DNA of 8,298 bases from Candidatus Rokuibacteriota bacterium (GCA_016201575.1 JACQCN010000199.1:1-8298), one strand, 5' to 3'. Counted from the stretch's first letter, positions 1-6,650 are shown. Made by a program: numbers and translations. Notes: generated by a model from the sequence alone, not told the origin.

Positions 1-406
1 CGACGGCGACCGGGCCGCCGCCCTTCTTGATCTCGGCGATGCGCTTGTGGATCAGCTCTTCCTTGATCGACTCGCCGTAGATCGACTGGATGATCTTGGT
101 GGCCTCCTCCTGGCTGGCGGAGACGATGCGGTCGAGGACCTCGTCGGGGTTCTCGTAGCGCGCGAAGATGCCTTCGAGGTTCAGCACAGCCAGGCCGCCG
201 AGGCGGCCCATCTCGATGGCGAGCCGGGGCCCGACGACGCCGTCCATCGCCGCGGCCATGATCGGGATGTCGAAGCGCCGCCCGCACAGGTCCCACGAGA
301 TGTCGACTTCGTTGGGGTTGATGGTCAAGGTTCCGGGAACGAGGGCGATGTCATCGAATCCGTACGCGACTCGCGCCTTCCGCCCACGACCAACCCACAT
401 GCCCAT
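1..406 (-). CDS. guaB3: GuaB3-type IMP dehydrogenase family protein, N-terminal part (runs off left edge)
   Basis: The first 135 codons are visible; the 3' part lies outside the window. The protein starts MGMWVGRGRKARVAYGFDDI and continues with ALVPGTLTINPNEVDISWDL (residues 21-40), IPIMAAAMDGVV (47-58) and MGRLGGLAVLNLEG (66-79). This is the start of the IMPDH/GMP reductase beta/alpha barrel. From residue 80 the chain goes straight through RYENPDEVLDRI and YGESIKEELIHKRIAEI toward the next barrel strand, with no sign of the CBS (Bateman) insert of canonical GuaB. That layout is typical of the GuaB3 branch known from cyanobacteria and actinobacteria. The cyanobacterial enzyme is reported to act as an unusual IMP dehydrogenase; the role here is inferred. 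ATG at 406 is chosen over the ATG at 400 because a GAGAGGGG ribosome-binding sequence sits just upstream. The gene has its own promoter. The catalytic cysteine loop is not visible. Confidence 0.88.
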   Translation of the reverse strand, partial: MGMWVGRGRKARVAYGFDDIALVPGTLTINPNEVDISWDLCGRRFDIPIMAAAMDGVVGPRLAIEMGRLGGLAVLNLEGIFARYENPDEVLDRIVSASQEEATKIIQSIYGESIKEELIHKRIAEIKKGGGPVAV

Positions 407-419
407 AGAGGTCCCCTCT
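407..419 (-). promoter_or_regulatory. Hairpin enclosing the guaB3 ribosome-binding site
   Basis: In the mRNA, AGAGG-GGA-CCTCT forms a perfect 5-bp stem with a 3-nt loop whose last base abuts the guaB3 ATG. The 5' arm and loop contain the GAGAGGGG purine run that serves as the ribosome-binding site. The hairpin would therefore partly hide the site and could lower or modulate initiation. The stem is short, so its effect on translation is uncertain. Confidence 0.4.
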
Positions 420-425
420 CCCTTA

Positions 426-485
426 CTACCGTTCGAGCCCAAGGACGCTGTATGTAGGGAGCATCCACCCCAACCTATACAACAT
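426..485 (-). other. Possible 19-codon leader ORF ahead of guaB3
   Basis: An ATG at 485 lies only about 2 nt beyond the predicted transcription start near 487. It opens a 19-codon frame (MLYRLGWMLPTYSVLGLER) ending in TAG at 428-426, 19 nt before the guaB3 ATG. There is no Shine-Dalgarno sequence, so translation would have to be leaderless. No run of regulatory codons, such as repeats of one amino acid, is obvious. The frame may be chance. It is listed because the promoter, start and stop are well placed for a leader peptide. Confidence 0.2.
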
Positions 486-493
486 TTCGTACC

Positions 494-522
494 ACTATAG
501 CGACGCTGCCACGGCGTGTCAA
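494..522 (-). promoter_or_regulatory. Sigma-70 promoter for guaB3
   Basis: Read on the minus strand, a perfect TTGACA (-35, 522-517) is followed after exactly 17 nt by TATAGT (-10, 499-494; 5 of 6 matches). Transcription should start near 487, leaving a leader of about 80 nt before the guaB3 ATG at 406. The -35 box lies 16 nt past the coaX stop codon. guaB3 can therefore be transcribed independently of the valS-birA-coaX cluster, although readthrough from coaX is also possible. The promoter and leader are visibly richer in A/T than the surrounding DNA, as expected for a functional promoter in a GC-rich genome. Confidence 0.8.
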
Positions 523-524
523 CC

Positions 525-534
525 GGGACGTCCC
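525..534. promoter_or_regulatory. Perfect 10-bp palindrome between coaX and the guaB3 -35 box
   Basis: GGGACGTCCC lies 4 nt after the coaX stop codon and 2 nt upstream of the guaB3 -35 element. Its position would suit an operator or activator site. It is too short and has no T-run, so it is not a convincing coaX terminator. A 10-bp GC-rich palindrome can arise by chance in this genome. Confidence 0.2.
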
Positions 535-538
535 CCCC

Positions 539-1309
539 TCACCGCCGCCGGGCGTGCTCGTAGACGAGCCGGAGGCCCTCCAGGGTCAGGTCCTGGTCGA
601 CGTGCTGGATGCTCCGGGCGACGTCGGCGATCAGCGGCGCGAGCCCGCCCGTCGCGATGACCGTGACGGTGCCGTCCATCTCCGCGCGCATCCGCTCCAC
701 GATCCCGTCGACCAGGCCCGCGTACCCGTAGACGATGCCCGACTGGACGTTGGTCGTCGTGTTGCGGCCGATCGCGTCCTTGGGCCGTACGAGCTCGACC
801 CGGGAGAGCCGCGCCGCCCGGGTGAGGAGCGCGTCGGCGGCGGTGGTGATCCCGGGGGCGATGGCGCCGCCGATGAACTCGCCCCGCGCGTTCACGCAGT
901 CGAACGTGGTGGCCGTCCCGAAGTCGATCACGATGAAGGGCGCCGGGTACCGGGCCAGGGCGCCCACGGCGTTGACCACCCGGTCGGGACCGACCTCGCT
1001 CGGCGTCTCCACCTTGAGCGGGATCGGCGTGTTGACGCCCGGATCCACGAAGAGGGGGGCCACCCGGAAGTACTTCTCGCACATCCACTCGAGCGTCTGC
1101 TGGACGGGCGGGACCACGTTGGAGATCGCCACGTCGATGATCTGCCGCGGATCGAGGCCGTGGTTGCGCAACAGGGTCTGGATCAGGACTCCGTACTCGT
1201 CGGCGGTCTGCTCGCGGCGGCTCGTGAGCCGCCACGAGACGACGAGGCGCCCCTCGTCGTAGACGCCGAGGACGGTGTTCGTGTTCCCGACGTCAGCCAC
1301 CAGGAGCAT
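539..1309 (-). CDS. coaX: Type III pantothenate kinase CoaX
   Basis: A 256-residue protein, the usual length for CoaX. It phosphorylates pantothenate to 4'-phosphopantothenate, the first step of coenzyme A synthesis, in the cytoplasm. Family motifs are complete: DVGNTNTVLG (6-15, the ATP-phosphate loop of the ASKHA fold), GPDRVVNA (107-114, with the presumed catalytic Asp109), IDFGTATTFD (128-137), GGAIAPGI (147-154) and the glycine-rich ATGG (219-222) near the C-terminus. The start is ATG at 1309, preceded by a strong GGAGG (1320-1316) at 6-nt spacing. That ribosome-binding site lies inside the last codons of birA, and the two genes overlap by 17 nt, indicating one transcript. CoaX is the non-CoaA, feedback-insensitive form of the kinase. 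The identification is firm. Confidence 0.96.
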   Translation of the reverse strand: MLLVADVGNTNTVLGVYDEGRLVVSWRLTSRREQTADEYGVLIQTLLRNHGLDPRQIIDVAISNVVPPVQQTLEWMCEKYFRVAPLFVDPGVNTPIPLKVETPSEVGPDRVVNAVGALARYPAPFIVIDFGTATTFDCVNARGEFIGGAIAPGITTAADALLTRAARLSRVELVRPKDAIGRNTTTNVQSGIVYGYAGLVDGIVERMRAEMDGTVTVIATGGLAPLIADVARSIQHVDQDLTLEGLRLVYEHARRR

Positions 1310-2135
1310 CGAGGACCTCCCCCGCGACCACCCGGTGGGTCCGGTGGGCCGCGTCGCGCACGAGTAGCGCGCCGTCGTGGTCGAGGCCCACCGCCGTGCC
1401 CTGCGCGCCGCCCGCCACCACCGTCCGCCCGAGCGTCACGGCGCGCCGGCACCACTCGGCGTGGATCGGCTTGAAGCCGTGATCGAGGTAGATGTCGTAC
1501 CAGTGCTCGAGCCGGGTCAGCAGCCCGTCGAGCAGCGCCCCGCGGTCGACTTCCCGGCCGGTGAGGAGCGCGAGCGACGTCGCCCGCGCGGCGAGGTCGA
1601 CCGGGAACTCGCGCTGGCTCACGTTGATCCCCATCCCGAGAATGACGCGCGTGACCGCGCGGCTGGCGGTGGCCGCCTCGGCGAGGATCCCCGCCAGCTT
1701 GCGGTCCTCGACCACGAGATCGTTCGGCCACTTGATCCCCGGCGCGAGCCCGGTCAGTGCCTCCACGGCTTCCGCGACGGCGACGGCGGCCAGGAGCGCG
1801 AGCTGGGGCACCTCGGCGGCGTCGATGGCGGGCCGGAGGACGACGGAGCAGAGGAGCGCCTCGCCCGGACGGTCGAGCCAGGAGCGGCCGTCGCGCCCCC
1901 GCCCCGCGCGCTGGTGCTCGGCCGTGACCACGGTGCCCTCGGGAGCGCGATCGTCGGCGAGGGCGCGGGCGACGGCCTGCGTGGAGTCGACCTCGCCGAG
2001 CGCGTGAACGACCGCCCCGAAGCGTTTCTCGGAGGGGGGCTTCGCCCCCCTTCCGACCCTCCCCCCGACACCGGGTTGCGCCAGCCAAGCCGGCGCTCGA
2101 AACGGCGGGTCTCCCGACGGTGGCCGGCCTGTCAT
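1293..2135 (-). CDS. birA: Biotin--[acetyl-CoA-carboxylase] ligase, HTH-less, with a repeat-derived N-terminus
   Basis: A 280-residue biotin protein ligase. It forms biotinyl-5'-AMP from biotin and ATP and transfers biotin to a lysine of carboxyl carrier proteins such as AccB. Visible motifs are EVDSTQAVARAL (48-59), the biotinyl-AMP loop AEHQRAGRGRDGRSW (72-86), KWPNDL (135-140), RKLAGIL (145-151, Lys146) and LGMGINV (166-172), then the small SH3-like C-terminal domain (about 232-276, ending VVAGEVLD). There is no N-terminal winged helix, so it should not act as a BirA-type DNA-binding repressor. The only in-frame standard start is ATG at 2135, which overlaps the valS stop as ATGA and suggests translational coupling. 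Residues about 7-36 are low-complexity and encoded by a dispersed palindromic repeat (2029-2117). The catalytic core begins near residue 40. Confidence 0.93.
   Translation of the reverse strand: MTGRPPSGDPPFRAPAWLAQPGVGGRVGRGAKPPSEKRFGAVVHALGEVDSTQAVARALADDRAPEGTVVTAEHQRAGRGRDGRSWLDRPGEALLCSVVLRPAIDAAEVPQLALLAAVAVAEAVEALTGLAPGIKWPNDLVVEDRKLAGILAEAATASRAVTRVILGMGINVSQREFPVDLAARATSLALLTGREVDRGALLDGLLTRLEHWYDIYLDHGFKPIHAEWCRRAVTLGRTVVAGGAQGTAVGLDHDGALLVRDAAHRTHRVVAGEVLDAPGG
2029..2117 (+). repeat. Dispersed double-hairpin repeat, copy A (inside the birA 5' end)
   Basis: The element has three parts. The first is a G-rich/C-rich hairpin (2029-2056): TCGGA plus GGGGGGC pairs with GCCCCCC plus TCCGA around a TTC loop, with one bulged T. 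Next comes a C-rich spacer (2057-2075). The third part is a smaller hairpin, GCGCC...GGCGC (2078-2096), followed by a CTCGA tail reaching CCCGA at 2113-2117. The same order of parts recurs at 8050-8138 (same orientation) and 8180-8264 (opposite orientation). Copies A and B share AGCCGGCGCTCGA exactly, and A and C share similar tails. This copy lies wholly within the birA reading frame, covering residues about 7-36, and starts 16 nt inside the gene. The function is unknown. It resembles REP or Rickettsia RPE elements in style, not in sequence. Confidence 0.75.
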
Positions 2136-4768
2136 CCGCCCGACGCGCTCTCGATGATCGAGTGCAGGCTGTCGCCGAGCTTGGCGCGCAGGCGGCGCTG
2201 CTCCTCGAGCCGGCCGCGCTCCCGCTCGACCACCTCCGCGGGCGCGCGCTCCACGAACTCGGGCCGCGCGAGCTTGCCGTCGAGGAACCGGATCTCGTCC
2301 TCCGCCTTCTTGAGCTCCTTGGCGAGCCGCTGGCGCTCGGCGGCGAGATCGACGACGCCGGCCAGGTGGACGAACACCTCGGCCGAGTCGACGGCGGCGA
2401 AGGCCGAGTTCGCCGGCCGGGTGGCCTCGGGCGCGATCGTCGCCGCGCAGCGCGCGAGCGCGTCGATGAGCGGCAGCGCGCCGGCGAGCAGGTCGGCCTG
2501 GGGCTTGCTCGCCGGCTTCACCGTCACCGTCAGCTCCACCGACGGCGGCACCCGGCTCTCGCTCCGGATGTTGCGCACGGCGCTGATGATGCCGATGATC
2601 GGCTGCATGTCCCGCTCGGCCGCGGGGTCGGCCTTCGTCCGGGACGGCCGGGGGTACGGCGCGACCATGATCGACGCGCCGCGGTGAGGCAGCCGCTGCC
2701 AGAGCTCCTCGGTGATGAACGGCATGAACGGGTGCAGGAGCCGGAGCGTCGCCTCCAGGACCTCGACCAGCGTCTGCTGCGTGCGGGCGCGCTCGGCCGG
2801 CGCGTCGGTGGCGTAGAGCGCCCGCTTGGCGATCTCCAGGTACCAGTCGCAGAACTCGTGCCAGAGGAACTGATAGATCGCCGACGCGGCGTCGTTGAAG
2901 CGGTAGCCGTCGAGCGCGTTGCGCACGGCGCCCGCGGTGGCGTTGAGGCGGCTCCGGATCCACCGCTCGGCCAGCCCCGGCGCGGCGCCGCGCGCGAGCT
3001 TCGGGTCGTAGCCGTCGAGGTTCGCCAGCACCAGGCGGGCGGCGTTCCAGAGCTTGTTGGCGAAGTTCCGGTAGCCCTCGACCCGCTCCTCCGCCAGGCG
3101 GATGTCCCGCCCCTGCGCCGCCAGCGCCGCCAGCGTGAAGCGGAAGGCGTCGGTGCCGTACTTGTCCATCACCAGCAGCGGGTCGATCACGTTGCCGCGC
3201 GACTTGGACATCTTCTGGCCCTCGGCGTCGCGCACGAGGGCGTGGATGTAGACGTCGCGGAAGGGCACGTCGCCCATGAACTTCAGGCCGAGCATCATCA
3301 TCCGCGCGACCCAGAAGAACAGGATGTCGAAGCCGGTGACCAGGCACGACGTGGGGTAGAACGCGGAGAGCTCCGGCGTCTCGTCGGGCCAGCCCAGCGT
3401 CGAGAAGGGCCAGAGCCCCGACGAGAACCAGGTGTCGAGCACGTCGGTGTCCTGGTGGACGGCGCCGCCGCACCGCGGGCACTCGGTCAGGTCGACGCGG
3501 GAGACGTGCATGCTGCCGTCGCCGTCGCAGTACCAGACCGGAATGCGGTGGCCCCACCAGAGCTGGCGCGAGATGCACCAGTCGCGGATGTTCTCCATCC
3601 AGGCGAAGTAGGTCTTCCGCCAGCCCCGCGGGGTGATCCGGGTGCGCCCCTCGCGGACGGCCTTGATGGCCGGCGCCGCCAGGGGCGTCATCCGCACGAA
3701 CCACTGCTTGGACACGAGCGGCTCCACCACCGTCCGGCAGCGGTAGCAGACGCCGACGGCGTGCCGGTAGGGCTCCACGCGCTCGACGAGCCCGAGGGCG
3801 CGGAGGTCCTCCACGATGCGCGTCCGGCACTCGAAGCGGTCGAGGCCCGCGTACTTCCCCGCCAGCTCCGTCATCCGGCCGTCGAACCCGATGACGGTGC
3901 GGATCGGGAGCTGGTGCCGGCGTCCGATCTCGAAGTCGACGGGGTCGTGCCCGGGCGTGACCTTGACGACGCCGGTGCCGAACTTGGGGTCGACGGCCGC
4001 GTCGGCCACGACCCGCATGCGGATCGTCCCCTCGACCGACGGGACCTCGAGCTCCTGGCCGACGTAGCGCTTGTAGCGGCGGTCGCGGGGATGCACGGCG
4101 AGGCCGGTGTCGCCGAGCTTGGTCTCGGGCCGCACCGTGCCCAGGGTCAGCGGGCCGTACCTGATGTAGACGAACTCCGCGTCCCGCTCCTCGCGCTCCA
4201 CCTCGAGGTCGGAGAGGGCCGTCTGGCAGCGCGGGCACCAGTTGACGATGTAGTCGTCGCGGTAGATCAGCCCCTCTTCCCAGAGCCGGACGAAGACCTC
4301 GCGCACCGCCCGCGACAGGCCGGGATCCATCGTGAACCGCTCACGCGTCCAGTCGCAGGAGGCGCCGAGGCGCTTGAGCTGGGTGATGATCGTGCGCCCC
4401 GACTCCTCCTTCCACTTCCACACGCGCGCCACGAAGGCCTCGCGCCCGAGGTCCTCCTTGCGCCGGCCCTCGGCCGCGAGCTGGCGCTCGATCACGTTCT
4501 GGGTGGCGATGCCGGCGTGGTCCGTGCCCGGCATCCAGAGCGTATTGTAGCCGTCCATGCGCTTCATGCGGACGAGCACGTCCTGCAGCGTGTTGTTCAG
4601 GGCGTGGCCCATGTGGAGCGAGCCCGTCACGTTCGGGGGCGGGATGACGATCGAGTAGGGCTTCTTCGGCGATGCGGCCTCGGCGTGGAAGTAGCCGCGG
4701 GCCTCCCACTCCTGGTACCAGCGGGCCTCGACCTGGGAGGGATCGTAACGGTCGGAGATGGACGTCAT
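2132..4768 (-). CDS. valS: Valyl-tRNA synthetase
   Basis: An 878-residue class Ia synthetase that charges tRNA-Val with valine. Visible in order are IPPPNVTGSLHMGHAL (42-57) containing the HIGH signature as HMGH (52-55), a long insertion (CP1) editing domain with GTVRPETKLGD (210-220) and GTGVVKVTPGHDP (265-277), and DWCISRQLWWGHRIPVWYC (396-414). These are followed by DTWFSSGLWPFS (445-456), the KMSKS loop (519-523), the anticodon-binding helical domain with NFANKLWNAAR, and a C-terminal coiled coil (about 806-870) typical of ValRS. Cys pairs at CPRC (178-181), CYRC (341-344) and C414/CPRC (430-433) suggest zinc knuckles. The TVRPET form of the editing motif resembles Thermus ValRS. The length is normal and no active residue is missing. 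The start at ATG 4768 has only a weak ribosome-binding site. The stop overlaps the birA start as ATGA. Confidence 0.97.
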   Translation of the reverse strand: MTSISDRYDPSQVEARWYQEWEARGYFHAEAASPKKPYSIVIPPPNVTGSLHMGHALNNTLQDVLVRMKRMDGYNTLWMPGTDHAGIATQNVIERQLAAEGRRKEDLGREAFVARVWKWKEESGRTIITQLKRLGASCDWTRERFTMDPGLSRAVREVFVRLWEEGLIYRDDYIVNWCPRCQTALSDLEVEREERDAEFVYIRYGPLTLGTVRPETKLGDTGLAVHPRDRRYKRYVGQELEVPSVEGTIRMRVVADAAVDPKFGTGVVKVTPGHDPVDFEIGRRHQLPIRTVIGFDGRMTELAGKYAGLDRFECRTRIVEDLRALGLVERVEPYRHAVGVCYRCRTVVEPLVSKQWFVRMTPLAAPAIKAVREGRTRITPRGWRKTYFAWMENIRDWCISRQLWWGHRIPVWYCDGDGSMHVSRVDLTECPRCGGAVHQDTDVLDTWFSSGLWPFSTLGWPDETPELSAFYPTSCLVTGFDILFFWVARMMMLGLKFMGDVPFRDVYIHALVRDAEGQKMSKSRGNVIDPLLVMDKYGTDAFRFTLAALAAQGRDIRLAEERVEGYRNFANKLWNAARLVLANLDGYDPKLARGAAPGLAERWIRSRLNATAGAVRNALDGYRFNDAASAIYQFLWHEFCDWYLEIAKRALYATDAPAERARTQQTLVEVLEATLRLLHPFMPFITEELWQRLPHRGASIMVAPYPRPSRTKADPAAERDMQPIIGIISAVRNIRSESRVPPSVELTVTVKPASKPQADLLAGALPLIDALARCAATIAPEATRPANSAFAAVDSAEVFVHLAGVVDLAAERQRLAKELKKAEDEIRFLDGKLARPEFVERAPAEVVERERGRLEEQRRLRAKLGDSLHSIIESASGG

Positions 4769-4784
4769 GGGATTCGGCGAGGCC

Positions 4785-5849
4785 TCAGTGTATCACCGGC
4801 GCCGCGGCGACCAGGCGCCAGGCGGCCCCCGCGCGCTGGAACGTGAGGGTCCAGGGGTGGCGCTCGGGCCCGACGGCGGCGGCCAGGCTCAGCGTCGCGG
4901 GCGGCGTGCCCTCGGTGGCGTTGCAGGCGGGCTCGAGCGCGAGGTCGGCGGGCAGGCGCGCCCGGAGCCGCGCGTCGGGCACCAGCTCGCGCAGGACCGC
5001 GCCGTTGTCGGCGCGCAGGGCCGCGAAGAACCGGTCGATCGCGGCGTGGGCCTCGCGGTGCCACGCGGCGTGGAGCTGGCGGCGCACGCGGACGAAGGTC
5101 TGGCGCGCAGGCGCGTACCGGTAGAGGTCTTCCTGCTCGGTCTGGGCCTCGCAGCCCGGAACCCACCCCGGGTACTGCAGCTCGTACCGGAGCGCGACCT
5201 CCGCGCCGTGGATCGCGTACTGCCACGTCTGGACCGGGCCGCCGAACAGGTCCGCCGTGCTCCACGCGATGCCGATGCCGTCGCCTTCCTGGCGGATCAG
5301 GTCGACCCAGACCGGTGTTGTCCCTCGCCCGGATCGGGGTGCCTCCCAGGCGACCAGGAGCTGCGACTTGCCGCGCGCCGCCGGCAGCTGGTGGAGCGTC
5401 GGGTTGGCCTCCCGATGGAGGCTGCCGAGCAGCCGGCCCTCGCCCCGGGGGCTCCCGTAGACGCGCACGCTGTTGGCCTCGCTGGCGTCGCCGAGGCGGA
5501 AGGCGCCCACGACGAGCGGTCCGGCTTTCGACACCTGGAGCGCGGCGCCGCCCCACGCCTCGTTGAAGGCGTCGAGACGGTCCTGCAGGAAGCCCTCGCT
5601 CGCGAAGACGCTGCCGCTGTCCAGGCTCTCCACGATCTCGCCGTCGAGGAGCGCGTAGATCTCGCGGTAGAGGCTCTGCGCCTGCTCGCCGCCCGCGGCT
5701 TCCGCCTCGGCGAGCCGGGTACGCGCCAGCTCGCGGAAGCGCTCCAGCCGGTCGGCCGCGGTGCCGGGCGAGTGCGGCGGCGCGAGGAAGAGGAGGAGGA
5801 CGAGGCCGATAAACCCGGCGCGGAGCCGGGTCGAGCATCTGCGGGCCAC
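4785..5849 (-). CDS. Secreted protein of unknown function upstream of valS
   Basis: A 354-residue protein that I do not recognise. The N-terminus is a clear signal peptide: basic residues at 3-10, a hydrophobic core GFIGLVLLLFLA (12-23) and a likely cleavage near residues 31-33 (TAA then DR). There is no lipobox, since the only early Cys (5) precedes the hydrophobic core. Residues about 34-75 look helical, the middle (about 100-230) looks beta-rich, and a C-terminal stretch has an AAIDRFFAAL helix (269-278) and a closing FQRAGAAWRLV strand (337-347). That ending is reminiscent of NTF2-like folds, but this is only an impression. Cys233 and Cys309 could form a disulfide. The start is GTG at 5849, the only standard start after an in-frame stop at 5897-5895, and no ribosome-binding site is seen. 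The gap to valS is 16 nt, so the two are probably co-transcribed. Confidence 0.75.
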   Translation of the reverse strand: MARRCSTRLRAGFIGLVLLLFLAPPHSPGTAADRLERFRELARTRLAEAEAAGGEQAQSLYREIYALLDGEIVESLDSGSVFASEGFLQDRLDAFNEAWGGAALQVSKAGPLVVGAFRLGDASEANSVRVYGSPRGEGRLLGSLHREANPTLHQLPAARGKSQLLVAWEAPRSGRGTTPVWVDLIRQEGDGIGIAWSTADLFGGPVQTWQYAIHGAEVALRYELQYPGWVPGCEAQTEQEDLYRYAPARQTFVRVRRQLHAAWHREAHAAIDRFFAALRADNGAVLRELVPDARLRARLPADLALEPACNATEGTPPATLSLAAAVGPERHPWTLTFQRAGAAWRLVAAAPVIH

Positions 5850-5884
5850 GGAGGGTATGGTACAACAGTCGGAGAGACTGCCGC
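5850..5884. promoter_or_regulatory. Divergent start region with lptF ribosome-binding site
   Basis: Only 35 bp separate the GTG of the secreted-protein gene (minus) from the GTG of lptF (plus). On the plus strand GGAGAG (5871-5876) stands 8 nt before the lptF GTG at 5885, an excellent ribosome-binding site. It decides that start. TATGGT (5856-5861) is a possible plus-strand -10 box and TACCAT (5862-5857) a possible minus-strand one. Neither has a good -35 box at the right distance, so promoter calls are weak. The minus-strand gene has no visible Shine-Dalgarno sequence and might be leaderless. Confidence 0.5.
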
Positions 5885-6590
5885 GTGATCCGCGTCATCG
5901 ACCGCTACCTCCTGCGGGAGCTCCTGGCGCCCTTTGCCCTCGGCGGCGGTCTCTTCACCTTCTTCCTCATCATCGACCGGCTCTACAGCCTGACCGACCT
6001 CGTGATCACCAAGGGCGTGCCGTTCTACCTCGTCCTCCAGCTCCTCGTCTTCATGCTCCCGTCCTTCCTCACCCACACGCTGCCCATGGCCCTGCTCGTG
6101 GCGATCCTGCTCGCCGGCGGCCGCCTCGCCGGCGACCTCGAGATCGTTGCGTTCAAGGCCGCGGGAGTGGGGCCACTGCGGCTCCTCCGCCCCGTCGTGA
6201 TGGCCGCCGTGCTGGTGGGCGCCGCCACCGGCGGCATGACGCTGGTGGTGAACCCGGCGTCCAACGCCGTGTTCCAGCACCAGCTCTTCAAGATCTTGCA
6301 GACCCGGGCGACGAGCGGGCTCCACGAGCGGGTCTTCAACACCTCCTTCGGCGACATGGTGATCTACCTGGAGGACGTCAGCCCCTCGCAGGTGGCGCTG
6401 AAGGGCGTGCTCGTGTCGGACGAGCGCGACCCCAAGCTCACTCGCATCATCACGGCGCGCGAGGGGCGGCTGCTCACCGACGAGGCGAACCAGCGCGTCA
6501 CCCTCCGGCTCATCGACGGCGCGATCAACGAGAGCGACGTCGCCGCCACCCCGCCCCTGAACGCGGCGGTGCACCCGACCGGCGAGCCCC
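5885..6590 (+). pseudogene. lptF: LptF permease, N-terminal half, disrupted by an internal out-of-frame deletion
   Basis: LptF is one of two inner-membrane permeases of the LptB2FG complex that extracts lipopolysaccharide. The frame starts at GTG 5885 and gives VIRVIDRYLLRELLAPFALG, the standard LptF/G opening. TM1 lies at about 13-32, TM2 at about 46-77, the cytoplasmic coupling helix DLEIVAFKAAGV at 84-95, and TM3 at about 100-121. The periplasmic jellyroll then begins (ERVFNTSFGDMVIYLEDV, 148-165; SDERDPKLTRI, 178-188; DGAINES, 211-217). After about residue 224 the match ends. LptF resumes at 6591 one frame over, as FRFALPFAALVFALVGFPLA. The end of the jellyroll and the linker, roughly 40-60 residues by comparison with remembered homologues, are absent. 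Without the shift, this frame meets no stop before the window ends. A true deletion or an assembly error are both possible. Confidence 0.72.
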
Positions 6591-6650
6591 TTCCGGTTCG
6601 CCCTCCCGTTCGCGGCGCTCGTCTTCGCGCTGGTCGGCTTCCCCCTGGCG

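Noticed and set aside
456..475. Two-tier G-quadruplex in the guaB3 leader (GG-TT-GGGG-T-GG)
   Set aside because: Only two-tetrad potential with short loops, and such patterns are frequent in GC-rich DNA. There is no further support.
2136..4238. Upstream extension of the birA frame through valS, giving a 981-codon frame
   Set aside because: The extension reads valS DNA in a shifted frame and is arginine/proline/alanine-rich without motifs. birA starts at the ATG at 2135.
2120..4846. A 908-codon open frame on the plus strand opposite valS
   Set aside because: Its sequence is low-complexity (R, A, G, E, L, V, D) and it lies exactly antisense to a fully recognisable ValS. It is the usual mirror frame of a gene with G/C at third codon positions.
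4765..5898. A 377-codon minus-strand frame overlapping the secreted-protein gene
   Set aside because: It lacks a signal peptide and is dominated by arginine, alanine and proline. The frame at 4785-5849 has the clear signal peptide and normal composition.
6561..6600. Programmed +1 frameshift in lptF at the CCCCTTCC run
   Set aside because: A programmed shift would not explain the ~45 residues apparently missing from the jellyroll and linker. A deletion or assembly fault fits better.
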